A stretch of 39,632 bases of DNA from Kitasatospora griseola (lineage in GTDB: Bacteria > Actinomycetota > Actinomycetes > Streptomycetales > Streptomycetaceae), in assembly GCF_014648555.1 (NCBI RefSeq), contig NZ_BMRI01000009.1:127629-167260 (forward strand), written 5' to 3'. The notes beneath the pieces were generated by a model, which ran no database searches, had not been told where the DNA came from, and worked only from the letters and a program-made list of their open reading frames with translations. Within the stretch, counting starts at the first letter, position 1. The number at the start of each line of letters is the position of its first letter. The position numbers were made by a program, and so were the translations under genes. Of the stretch, positions 7,316-16,257 are shown piece after piece.

Positions 7316-7633
7316 ATGAAGCTGTTCCGGCTGGACGAACTCGACGCCGAACGCGCCGCCGGCGACGGCGCGTACCTGCGCTTCCTGAAGCAGCCGACGA
7401 TGTCCGCCGGCCTGTACGCGCTGTCCCCCGGCGAGGCCGACCCGCAGACCCCGCACGCCCAGGACGAGATCTACCTGGTGGTCAGCGGCCGGGCCGAGCT
7501 GACCGTCGGCCGGGAGACCGCCACCGTCGCCCGCGGCAGCGTGGTGTTCGTCCCCGCCGGGACGGAGCACCGCTTCCACCACATCACCGAGGAACTCCGG
7601 GTCCTGGTGGTGTTCTCCCCGCCGGAGGACTGA
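7316..7633 (+). CDS. single-domain cupin protein
   Basis: 105 residues forming one cupin barrel. Motif 1 is HAQDEIYLVVSGRAELTVG and motif 2 is GSVVFVPAGTEHRFHHIT, which together supply the usual His/Glu metal ligands. The ATG at 7316 is preceded by GAGGAG 10 bases upstream; the open frame 14 codons earlier lacks such a site. It lies 46 bases before tenA in the same direction and is probably co-transcribed. The substrate is unknown; small cupins of this kind may be enzymes or binding proteins. A role in thiamine or pyrimidine salvage is possible from context only. Confidence 0.85.
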   Translation: MKLFRLDELDAERAAGDGAYLRFLKQPTMSAGLYALSPGEADPQTPHAQDEIYLVVSGRAELTVGRETATVARGSVVFVPAGTEHRFHHITEELRVLVVFSPPED

Positions 7634-7679
7634 CCGTGCCGCGGCGACCGCAACCCCATCGACAGCACGGGAGCAGCCT

Positions 7680-8342
7680 GTGAAACTCACCGACGAACTG
7701 TGGACGGCGATCGAGCCGATCTACGGCCGGATCCTCGACCACCCGTTCCTGGCCGGCCTGACCGACGGCACCCTGCCGCGGGCCGCGTTCCGCCACTTCG
7801 TCGTCCAGGACTCGCACTACCTGCGCGACTACGCCCGGGCGCTCGCGGTGTGCGCCGCCAAGGCCCCCGGCGAGGACGAGGTGCTGGCCTTCGCCAACGA
7901 CGCGGTCGGCGCCATCGCCGCCGAGCAGGAGATGCACGCCGACTTCCTGCACGCCTTCGGCGAGGACGGCGCCGCGGCCGCCGCCGAACCCGTGCTCCCC
8001 ACCACCCGCGCCTACACCAGCTACCTGCTGGCCACCGTCTACGGCGGCTCGTTCGCGGAGGCGCTCGGCGCGGTCCTGCCCTGCTACTGGATCTACGCCC
8101 GGGTCGGCGAGGAACTGCTGTGCCGCTCCTCCCCCGAGCCGCTGTACGCCAAGTGGATCGCCGCCTACGGCGGGGAGGAGTTCCAGGCCGTGGTGCGCCG
8201 CGTCCTGGACCTCGCCGACCGGATCGGCGAGGACCTCTCGGCGGCCGAACGGCGGCGCGTGGTCGAGCACTTCACCACCACCTCGCGGTACGAGTGGATG
8301 TTCTGGGACGCCGCCTGGCAGGGGGAGGGCTGGCCGGTGTGA
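7680..8342 (+). CDS. tenA: TenA family aminopyrimidine aminohydrolase (thiaminase II)
   Basis: 220 residues, GTG start after GGGAG. TenA hydrolyses formylaminopyrimidine or aminopyrimidine breakdown products of thiamine to HMP, the same pyrimidine that ThiC makes de novo. Catalytic residues align with B. subtilis TenA by number: Asp44 (QDSHYLRDY), Cys135 (LPCYWIY) and Glu205 (YEWMFWD). The Cys marks the classical TenA_C group. Its presence 3 kb before thiC suggests salvage and synthesis genes in one neighbourhood, although they are separated by unrelated loci and no TPP riboswitch precedes tenA. Confidence 0.93.
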   Translation: MKLTDELWTAIEPIYGRILDHPFLAGLTDGTLPRAAFRHFVVQDSHYLRDYARALAVCAAKAPGEDEVLAFANDAVGAIAAEQEMHADFLHAFGEDGAAAAAEPVLPTTRAYTSYLLATVYGGSFAEALGAVLPCYWIYARVGEELLCRSSPEPLYAKWIAAYGGEEFQAVVRRVLDLADRIGEDLSAAERRRVVEHFTTTSRYEWMFWDAAWQGEGWPV

Positions 8343-8349
8343 CCCGGCT

Positions 8350-8377
8350 CTGAGGGTTCCCCCGGGCGGGGGCTCAG
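8350..8377 (+). terminator. terminator after tenA
   Basis: CTGAG-GGTT-CCCCC-GGGC-GGGGG-CTCAG: a 5-base outer stem and a 5-base inner stem with a four-base bulge on one side, starting 8 bases after the tenA stop. Confidence 0.7.
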
Positions 8378-8517
8378 GGATGGATCTCCGGGTTCTCTCC
8401 GGGCCGCGAAACCTCGATTCACCCGTCCGGCCGACCTACGATCGAAGTGTCGAGATCGAGGGAGCGGGAACGCAGCCGGAACCACCGGCACCGACCCCGA
8501 GGGGAGAAGGTACGGAC

Positions 8518-8718
8518 ATGGCCGAGTTCTGGAAGTCGCTGCCCTCCTGGGTGCGCAACATCGTCGTCCCGATCGTCCTGCTGGTGATCGCCTGGAAGGT
8601 CTTCTGGACCCTGGTCGGCGCAGTGCTGGGAGCGATCGGCTTCGCGGTCAACGTCCTGGTGCTGGTCGGCATCGCCGCCGCGGTGGTGATCCTCATCAAG
8701 AAGGCCACCAAGAGCTAA
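8518..8718 (+). CDS. small membrane protein, DUF5326-like
   Basis: 66 residues from ATG 8518 with a strong GGGGAGAAGG seven bases upstream. After an amphipathic start (MAEFWKSLPSWVRNI) there are two hydrophobic helices (about residues 15-34 and 37-60) and a Lys-rich tail (IKKATKS). It resembles the DUF5326 proteins conserved in Streptomyces, which have the same Leu-Pro-x-Trp-Val start and two helices. The function is unknown. Its stop codon overlaps the end of the minus-strand gene scar by a few bases. Confidence 0.75.
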   Translation: MAEFWKSLPSWVRNIVVPIVLLVIAWKVFWTLVGAVLGAIGFAVNVLVLVGIAAAVVILIKKATKS

Positions 8719-9174
8719 GTCCGGCCGGGCAGTTGCCCGGCCAGGTGGGCGAGGTGGTGACCGAGGTCCCGGTCCGGGGTGAACCCCTGGAGCCGGGACT
8801 TCGCGGTGTCCAGGACCACCGGCCGGGCCAGCTGGTCCAGCGCGTACCTGGTCCCGCCGTCCCGCCGGCCGCGCGGTGGCGGGCTCGCAGACGTCCCGCG
8901 AGGCGGACGCGAACAGCAGCAGGTCGACGTCCTCGGGCCCGATCCCGCGCGCCGCGAGCGCCCGGCGGGCCGCGCCCAGCGCCAGCGTGGAGGGGTGCTC
9001 GTCGTCACGGGCGAAGCGCCGGGTGCGGATGCCGGTCGCCTTCTCGAACATGCCGTCGGGCAGCGGAAGCCGGGCGCCGGCGGCCACTTCGTCCTGCAGC
9101 TGACGGGAGGTGACGGTCTGTCGGGGCAGGCACGAGCCGGTCGCGGTGATCCCGATGCGAGGCAGGAGGTCCAT
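8715..9174 (-). pseudogene. scar: ketosynthase III head fused out of frame to another gene's tail
   Basis: From the ATG at 9174 the minus strand reads a normal 3-oxoacyl-ACP synthase III start (PRIGITATGSCLPRQTVTS, FEKATGIRTRRFARDDEHPS, ALAARGIGPEDVDLLLFASASRDVCEPATA) for about 100 residues; KS III proteins have about 320-340, and the active-site Cys, His and Asn are all missing. Near 8865 the homology stops. In a different frame there follows GGTRYALDQLARPVVLDTAKS, QGFTPDRDLGHHLAHLAG and a TAG stop at 8715. This tail looks to me like the end of an NAD-dependent epimerase-type protein, which is uncertain. Best read as an internal deletion that joined the first and a later gene of a former operon. 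Confidence 0.7.
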
Positions 9175-9245
9175 GGCTCGATGCTGGCGCGGAGCCGACC
9201 CGGGGGCGTGAGTACGGGTACTCACCCGCGGCTGGGATGTGCGGA

Positions 9246-9293
9246 GGGCGGACCTGGGTCCGCCCGGGGAGGGGATTCCCTCGCCCGGGCGGA
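9246..9293 (-). terminator. overlapping hairpins downstream of the flotillin gene
   Basis: Two mutually exclusive structures. Hairpin 1: GGGCGGAC-CTGG-GTCCGCCC (9246-9265). Hairpin 2: TCCGCCCGGG (9259-9268) with CCCGGGCGGA (9284-9293), enclosing GAGGG-GATT-CCCTC (15 pairs, one bulged G). Hairpin 2 lies 22 bases after the flotillin stop on the minus strand and is the stronger terminator. Confidence 0.8.
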
Positions 9294-9315
9294 ACGTGCC
9301 TTTCCCTGCCGGGAG

Positions 9316-10818
9316 TTACTCGGCGTCGGCCTGGATCGGGATGACCTGCGCCGGGGCGGCGGCGGCCTTGGCGGCCGCGGTGTTCTCGCCGTTCCCGGCG
9401 TCTGCGGCGGCCGGGGACATCGCGGTGAGCAGCTGGCGGGCCAGGCCGAGGCCGGTGCCGCCCATGGTGAGCGCCTTGGCGAACATCTCGGACATGCCCT
9501 CGGCGCCGTTCAGCAGCACCATGTGCTCGACGTTGCCGAACGCGTCCGCGCCGGCCCGGACGATCGCCGGCCAGTTCTCGGCGAGCTGCTGGGCGACCAC
9601 CGCCTCCTGGTTCTCGGCCAGCGCCGCGGCGCGGGCCTTGATGCCCTCGGCCTCGGCCAGGCCCTGTGCCCGGGTGGCCTCCGCCTCGGCGAGGCCCTTC
9701 GCCCGGGACGCCTCGGCCTCGGCCAGGCCCTTGGCGGCCTCGGCGGCGGCCTGCGCCTCACCGGTGGCCCGGGTGGCCTCGGCCGCGGCCAGACCGCGGG
9801 CCCTGGTGGCCTCGGCCTCGGCCGCGGCGGCGACCTTGACCCGGTTCGCCTCGGCGGCGGTCTTCAGGTCGGTCTCCCGGGACAGCGCCTCGGCGGCGGA
9901 GATCCGGGCGTCGCGGTCGGCCTCGGCCTTGGTGCGGGTCTCGTACGCGCGGGCGTCCGCGGGCTTGCGGACGTCCGCCTGCAGCTGCTGCTCCTTGCGG
10001 TGCGCCTCCAGCTCGGCGACCTTGGTCTCCTGGACCACGACCTCCTGCCGGGCGGCGGCCTGCGCGAGCGGGCCGGCCTGCAGCGCCCGGGCCGCGGCGG
10101 TGTCCATCTCGGCCTGGTAACCGGCCTGCTGGATACCGGAGTTGCGGGTGGCCTCGGCCTTGCGGGCGAACGCCTCCTGCTCGGCCTCGGTGGCCCGCCG
10201 GTCCGCCTCGGCGGCGGCGATGCGGGCGTCGCGCTGGACGGCCGCGGCGTGCGGCGCGGCCAGGTTGGTGATGTAGCCGGTCGGGTCCAGGATCTCCTGG
10301 ATCTGCAGCGAGTCGATGATCAGACCGAGCTTCTCCATCTCGATGCCCGAGGCGGAGCGGGTCTCACCGGTGAGCCGCTCGCGGTCGCGGATCATGTCCT
10401 CGACCGTCAGCCCGCCGACGATGGACCGCAGGTGGCCGGCGAACACGTTGTGCACCCGCTGGCCCATCATCTTCTGCTGGTCCAGGAAACGCCGGGCGGC
10501 GTTGGCGATCGACGCGTTGTCGTCGCCCACCTTGAAGATCACAACCCCCTTGACGTGCACGGGAATTCCCTGCGACGTCACACACTCCACGTCGAGCGCG
10601 GCCTCGTTCAGGTCGAGCGAGAGCCGGCGGACCGCCTGGACGCCCGGCACCACGAAGGTGCCCCGCCCGGTCACCACGCGGAAGCCGAGGCCCTCGCCGT
10701 GCTTGGAACCCGAGATCACCAGCGCCTCGTTGGGCTCGGCGACCCGCCACATGAGCTTGAACAGGACGATCAGAAGAACGACGCCTCCGACGGCGCTTCC
10801 TGCGATGCCGATCAGCAT
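9316..10818 (-). CDS. flotillin-like SPFH-domain membrane protein
   Basis: 500 residues. An N-terminal membrane anchor (IAGSAVGGVVLLIVLFKLMW, about 4-24) is followed by the SPFH/band 7 domain (about 28-200), then a long Ala/Glu/Arg coiled coil (about 200-430) built of repeats such as GLAEAEATRAQGLAEAEG, and a C-terminal region ending in an Ala-rich tail. This is the flotillin (FloT/FloA-like) architecture; such proteins form oligomeric scaffolds in functional membrane microdomains. The open frame begins at a TTG at 10824, but GGGGGAG sits 7 bases before the ATG at 10818 and only one base before the TTG, so 10818 is chosen. The small NfeD-like gene upstream on the same strand supports the assignment. 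Confidence 0.92.
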   Translation of the reverse strand: MLIGIAGSAVGGVVLLIVLFKLMWRVAEPNEALVISGSKHGEGLGFRVVTGRGTFVVPGVQAVRRLSLDLNEAALDVECVTSQGIPVHVKGVVIFKVGDDNASIANAARRFLDQQKMMGQRVHNVFAGHLRSIVGGLTVEDMIRDRERLTGETRSASGIEMEKLGLIIDSLQIQEILDPTGYITNLAAPHAAAVQRDARIAAAEADRRATEAEQEAFARKAEATRNSGIQQAGYQAEMDTAAARALQAGPLAQAAARQEVVVQETKVAELEAHRKEQQLQADVRKPADARAYETRTKAEADRDARISAAEALSRETDLKTAAEANRVKVAAAAEAEATRARGLAAAEATRATGEAQAAAEAAKGLAEAEASRAKGLAEAEATRAQGLAEAEGIKARAAALAENQEAVVAQQLAENWPAIVRAGADAFGNVEHMVLLNGAEGMSEMFAKALTMGGTGLGLARQLLTAMSPAAADAGNGENTAAAKAAAAPAQVIPIQADAE

Positions 10819-11003
10819 CGGCAATCTCCCCCTTCAGAGCGCACCGGTCCCGTGCTGCGCTTGGGCTGTGCAGATCTGGCGCGGAAACCGGCGGCAGCCG
10901 CATTCTCCGCCGTTCCGGATCACGGGGGAAGGGGTGGGCGGAGGGGAACTCGCACTGTCCCGAAACGGTCGCGGGGGGTGAGCGGAACCGTTCTGACGGG
11001 CGA

Positions 11004-11204
11004 TCAGAGCGGCTCGACGTAGACCGTGCGCGGTGGCTGGTATTCGACCACGACCACCATGGCGCCCGGCTCCAACGACTCGCCCGGGGTGGCGCGGTAC
11101 GCCAGGAACGCCTCGGTGCCCAGCCGCTCCGGGATGTGCACCATCACCTCGCCGACCAGCCCCGCGCCGATCCGCCCCGTCACCCGTCCCATCAGTCCGA
11201 TCAC
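11004..11204 (-). CDS. small NfeD-type OB-fold protein
   Basis: 66 residues from GTG 11204, preceded by GGGAGAA on the minus strand. It consists only of a beta-rich OB fold (VIGLMGRVTGRIGAGLVGEV ... GAMVVVVEYQPPRTVYVEPL), resembling the C-terminal domain of NfeD proteins without protease or membrane parts. NfeD proteins are usual operon partners of flotillins, and this gene lies 185 bases upstream of the flotillin gene on the same strand. Without a membrane helix it would have to dock on the flotillin. It is divergent from the thiC transcription unit. The longer open frame upstream is low-complexity and rejected. Confidence 0.75.
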   Translation of the reverse strand: MIGLMGRVTGRIGAGLVGEVMVHIPERLGTEAFLAYRATPGESLEPGAMVVVVEYQPPRTVYVEPL

Positions 11205-11297
11205 CTGGACGATTCTCCCACTTCGAACGGGGCGTGAACAGCACGATCGCGCGCGGGAGTTGCCCCCGGCGGGCGGGCGGGGCCGAGCGGTGCGCCC

Positions 11298-11326
11298 TGG
11301 ACCGGCGTCGCATCGTGCCCTACGGT
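11298..11326 (+). promoter_or_regulatory. candidate thiC promoter
   Basis: TGGACC (11298-11303) and TACGGT (11321-11326) separated by 17 bases form a plausible vegetative promoter. Transcription would begin near 11333, just before an 8-base hairpin (CGCAGGCG-GCCA-CGCCTGCG, 11338-11357) and the TPP riboswitch. Confidence 0.45.
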
Positions 11327-11359
11327 GAGGAACCGAACGCAGGCGGCCACGCCTGCGCG

Positions 11360-13258
<1,899 letters not shown>

Positions 13259-13275
13259 CACCCCACGCGCGCCGG

Positions 13276-13302
13276 CGCCGCCCCGACCACTTCGGGGCGG
13301 CG
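13276..13302 (+). terminator. thiC terminator
   Basis: CGCCGCCCCGA, loop CCACT, TCGGGGCGGCG: a perfect 11-base stem 17 bases after the thiC stop, extendable by one G-C pair (13275-13303). Confidence 0.9.
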
Positions 13303-13310
13303 CTCCCCGG

Positions 13311-13555
13311 GAAGAGCTGGTCGACGAGGCGCTGCCGGCCGAGGCGTTCGGCCGTGAGCCACTGGCCTACGAGGCGGGCTTCCTGGGGCCGGCAAGGCGT
13401 TCCTGCAGTACCGGCGGCGTGGTGGGCAGAAGACCGCTCCGTTGCCCGACTTCTACATCGGTGCGCACGCGGCCGTGCGGGGCCATCGGCTGTTCACTCG
13501 GGATGCCACCCGCTACCGGACGTACTTTCCGACCGTGAGCCTGATCTGTCCCTGA
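13311..13555 (+). pseudogene. frameshifted C-terminal fragment of a PIN-domain (VapC) toxin
   Basis: Directly after the thiC terminator the plus strand reads EELVDEALPAEAFGREPLAY-EAGFLGPA in one frame; after a one-base shift near 13393 it continues as AGKAFLQYRRRGGQKTAP, LPDFYIGAHAAVRGHRLFTR and DATRYRTYFPTVSLICP, then TGA. This is the C-terminal half of the actinobacterial VapC-type PIN family, including the acidic residues of DFYIGAH and TRDATRYRTYFP. The N-terminal third with the first catalytic Asp and any antitoxin gene are absent. The fragment explains nearly all of the thiC to 13569 gap. Confidence 0.85.
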
Positions 13556-13568
13556 AGGTGATTTGCCG

Positions 13569-14393
13569 TCAGGGGGTGGCGGGGCGGAGGCCTGCGGGGA
13601 GGGCGGGGGTGGCGAGTTGGGCGGCGAGGGTCTGGGCCTGGTCGTGGGTGAAGGAGCCGGTGATGAGGGCCTGGCCGCCGGTGATGGTCTGCATGACGGC
13701 GGGGTGGGAGGCGACGGCGCCGTCGATGACGATGGCGAATTGGTTGGCCGGGTCGGGCTGGGTGACCAGGGCGGCGGTGAGGGTGGTGAAGTCGGTCGCG
13801 CCGGTGGCGGTGAAGGTGAGGTCGATCCCCCACTTGGCGCTGCGGTCGTCGAAGACGGCGGTGCTCTTGGCGATGTCGGCGCCCTTGATGGCGACCGGGC
13901 CGAGGGCGAGCTTCAGGGCCGGTTCCTGAGCGGTGGTCGTGCTGCAGGCGACGGTCGCGGTGCTCGGGTCGGCGGGGCGCGGCGGGGCGGTGCAGTCCAG
14001 GGCCTGGAACTGCGGGCGCAGCGGGAGCGGGACGGCGCTCGACGGCGTGGTGCTGCTGTCGGCGGGCGGTGCGGTGGCGAGGACGGGGCGGAACTCCAGG
14101 ACGACCTGGTGGGTGAGGGCCTCGGTGCGGTTGTCGACGGCGCCGGCGACGGAGAGCGAGAGAGTCCCGCCGTCGGTGCTGACCCGAGGGTCCTTGAAGC
14201 CGAGCAGTTCGGCGCGGTGACGGAGCTGTTCGGCGGCCTGCTTGAGGGCTTCGCCGGAGAGCGGGCTGTCCGCGGTGAAGGCCACCACCGTCCGCTTCCC
14301 GCCGTCCGGGCTGCCGGAGTCGCAGGCGGTGACGGCGAGTCCGGCGGTGAGCAGCGCGGCCACGATGGCCAGGGCGCGGATCGGTGACGTCAT
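13569..14393 (-). CDS. lipoprotein with SecD/SecDF P1 head-like domain
   Basis: 274 residues. The signal sequence ends in a lipobox (ALLTAGLAVTAC, lipidated Cys24), followed by DSGSPDGGKR. The body contains a region like the SecDF P1 head subdomain: VVLEFRPVLAT, then near the C-terminus KWGIDLTFTATGATDFTTL, FAIVIDGAVASHPAV and TGGQALITGSFTHDQAQTLA, the pattern seen at the end of the SecD periplasmic domain. No SecD or SecF membrane helices follow, so it is a free-standing, membrane-tethered head domain. Streptomycetes carry such paralogues with unknown roles. The ATG at 14393 has no strong ribosome-binding site, but the signal peptide fixes the start. Neighbours are gene fragments and give no clue. 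Confidence 0.82.
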   Translation of the reverse strand: MTSPIRALAIVAALLTAGLAVTACDSGSPDGGKRTVVAFTADSPLSGEALKQAAEQLRHRAELLGFKDPRVSTDGGTLSLSVAGAVDNRTEALTHQVVLEFRPVLATAPPADSSTTPSSAVPLPLRPQFQALDCTAPPRPADPSTATVACSTTTAQEPALKLALGPVAIKGADIAKSTAVFDDRSAKWGIDLTFTATGATDFTTLTAALVTQPDPANQFAIVIDGAVASHPAVMQTITGGQALITGSFTHDQAQTLAAQLATPALPAGLRPATP

Positions 14394-14469
14394 GGAAGCG
14401 ATTGTGACAGCCGGGCGGTCTGCGCAGGGGAGTTTCAACAGGCTTGGAATGAACGGAAGTTGAGAGAGA

Positions 14470-14619
14470 TCAGCCCCGGTGGGTGAGCCGCTGGACGGCC
14501 GAGGCGGAGACCACCCGGACGGTGTCGGTGCCGGGCAGACGGAGGTGGGCGAAGCCGCCTTCGAGGGCGTGGTGGACGTCGGCGGCGTGGTCGATCGGGG
14601 TGTCGGTGGCGTCGAGGGG
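14470..14619 (-). pseudogene. beheaded 3' gene fragment (49 codons), head to head with a TetR tail
   Basis: The minus strand has an open frame directly after a TGA (14620-14622), reading PLDATDTPIDHAADVHHALE and GGFAHLRLPGTDTVRVVSAS, ending AVQRLTHRG. The composition is protein-like, unlike the other frames, but there is no start codon. I take it as the tail of a deleted gene of unknown family. Confidence 0.5.
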
Positions 14620-14621
14620 TC

Positions 14622-14903
14622 ATGAACACCTGGGTCGAGACCGCCGACCCCGACCGCCCCGCTCACCGGGTCGCCGCGGGCCACCGGCACCAGGTCGTCG
14701 TCTGCCTCGCCGCCGCCCTGCTGGCCGCCGACGGCCGACCGGAGCCGGAGAGCGCCGAACTCGCCCGCCGGATCGTCCTGTTGACGGACGGCGCGATCGT
14801 CACCGCGCCGCGCGAAAGTACCGCCGCTCCCGCCGCCGCGGCCCGGGCGATCGCGGCCGCGCTGCCGGCCGATTCGTGCGCGGAAACCGTCGGTCGCGGC
14901 TGA
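14622..14903 (+). pseudogene. C-terminal fragment of a TetR-family regulator
   Basis: 93 codons resembling the end of a TetR effector domain: HRVAAGHRHQVVVCLAAALL, PEPESAELARRIVLLTDGAI, then an Ala-rich last helix (AAPAAAARAIAAAL). The DNA-binding N-terminal half (about 100 residues) is missing; the ATG at 14622 is probably an internal Met. It begins at the same point where the minus-strand fragment begins, so one deletion seems to have removed both N-termini and the shared promoter. Confidence 0.7.
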
Positions 14904-14987
14904 TCCGTGCGTCGGGGGCGGCCGGGCGGCGGTTCCGGGGCAGGATGCCGGAGACCGTCCGCTCCCCGTCCACCCTGGAGGCGCACC

Positions 14988-16250
14988 GTGTCGGCCGACG
15001 TCCACCCCGATCTCCCCACGTCCGAAGACCTCGAAGACCTCGAAGACCCAGGAGGCGGCGAAGACCTGCGCCGCGCCGCCGCCGCACTCCGGCCCGCCCT
15101 GGTCGAACTCCGGCGCGACCTGCACCGCCACCCGGAGATCGGCCTCGACCTGCCGCGCACCCGGGCCCGGCTGCTGGCCGCGCTCGACGGCCTGCCGCTG
15201 GAGATCACCCTCGGCGAGCGGCTGTCCTCCGTCACCGCAGTGCTGCGCGGCGCCCGCCCCGGCCCGGCCGTGCTGCTGCGCGCCGACCTGGACGCGCTGC
15301 CCGTCCAGGAGGAGACCGGCCTGCCGTACGCCTCCGAGCTGCCCGGTGCGATGCACGCCTGCGGCCACGACCTGCACGCCGCCGCGCTGGTCGGCGCGGC
15401 CCGGCTGCTCGCCGAGCGGCGTGAACAGCTGGCCGGCAGCGTGGTGTTCATGTTCCAGCCGGGCGAGGAGGGCGCGGGCGGGGCCGCCCTGATGATCGAG
15501 GAGGGCGTGCTGGACGCCGCCGGGGAGCGGGTCGCCGCCGCGTACGCGCTGCACGTCGCCGCCGCGCAGCTGCCCGCCGGGTACGTGGCCGGCCGACCAG
15601 GCCCGATCATGGCCGCCAGCGACACGCTGCGGGTGGTGGTCCGCGGCCGCGGCGGCCACGGCTCCAGCCCGCACCTGGCGCTCGACCCCGTCCCGGTGGC
15701 CTGCGAGGCGGTGCTGGCGCTGCAGACCCTGGTCACCCGCCAGTTCGACGCCTTCGACCCGGTGGTGCTCACCGTCGGCACCTTCCACGCGGGCACGGTG
15801 GAGAACGTCGTCCCCGACCGGGCCGAATTCGCCGCCACTGTCCGCTCGTTCTCCCCCGCCGCCCGGGCGCAGGTGCTCGACCGGGCCGTCCGGCTGGTGC
15901 GCGGCATCGGCGAGGCGCACGGCTGCCAGGTCGAGGCGGTGGCCGAGCCCGGCTACCCGGTGACCGTCAACGACCCGGCCGAGGCCGCGTACGCGGAGCG
16001 GACGGTCCGCCGACTGCTCGGCGGCGACCGGTACGTCGAGATGCCACGCCCGTTGGCCGGCTCGGAGGACTTCAGTGTCCTCGCCGAACACGTCCCCGCC
16101 GCGTACGTCGTGCTCGGCGCCTGCCCGGCCGACGCCGACCCGTTCACCGCCCCCTACAACCACTCCCCGCAGGCCCGCTTCGACGACGCCGTGCTCGGCG
16201 ACGCGGCGGCCCTGCTGGCGGCGCTGGCGCTCGGCCGGGCGGCGGGCTAA
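14988..16250 (+). CDS. M20-family amidohydrolase / N-acyl-amino-acid peptidase
   Basis: 420 residues from GTG 14988, six bases after GGAGG. The M20D (hippurate hydrolase / IAA-amino-acid hydrolase) pattern is complete: RRDLHRHPEIGLDLP, VLLRADLDALPVQEETGLPY, the metal ligands of HACGHDLHAAAL (Cys125, His127), QPGEEGAGGA with the catalytic Glu, the dimerisation domain with RGRGGHGSSPHLALDP, and AGSEDFSVLAEHVPAAYV with the last ligand near YNHSPQARFDD. It should hydrolyse N-acyl amino acids or related amides; the exact substrate is unknown. Three 9-base repeats (GAAGACCTC, from about 15024) encode EDLEDLED near the start. It converges on a decayed Lrp regulator. Confidence 0.92.
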   Translation: MSADVHPDLPTSEDLEDLEDPGGGEDLRRAAAALRPALVELRRDLHRHPEIGLDLPRTRARLLAALDGLPLEITLGERLSSVTAVLRGARPGPAVLLRADLDALPVQEETGLPYASELPGAMHACGHDLHAAALVGAARLLAERREQLAGSVVFMFQPGEEGAGGAALMIEEGVLDAAGERVAAAYALHVAAAQLPAGYVAGRPGPIMAASDTLRVVVRGRGGHGSSPHLALDPVPVACEAVLALQTLVTRQFDAFDPVVLTVGTFHAGTVENVVPDRAEFAATVRSFSPAARAQVLDRAVRLVRGIGEAHGCQVEAVAEPGYPVTVNDPAEAAYAERTVRRLLGGDRYVEMPRPLAGSEDFSVLAEHVPAAYVVLGACPADADPFTAPYNHSPQARFDDAVLGDAAALLAALALGRAAG

Positions 16251-16257
16251 CGGGGCG

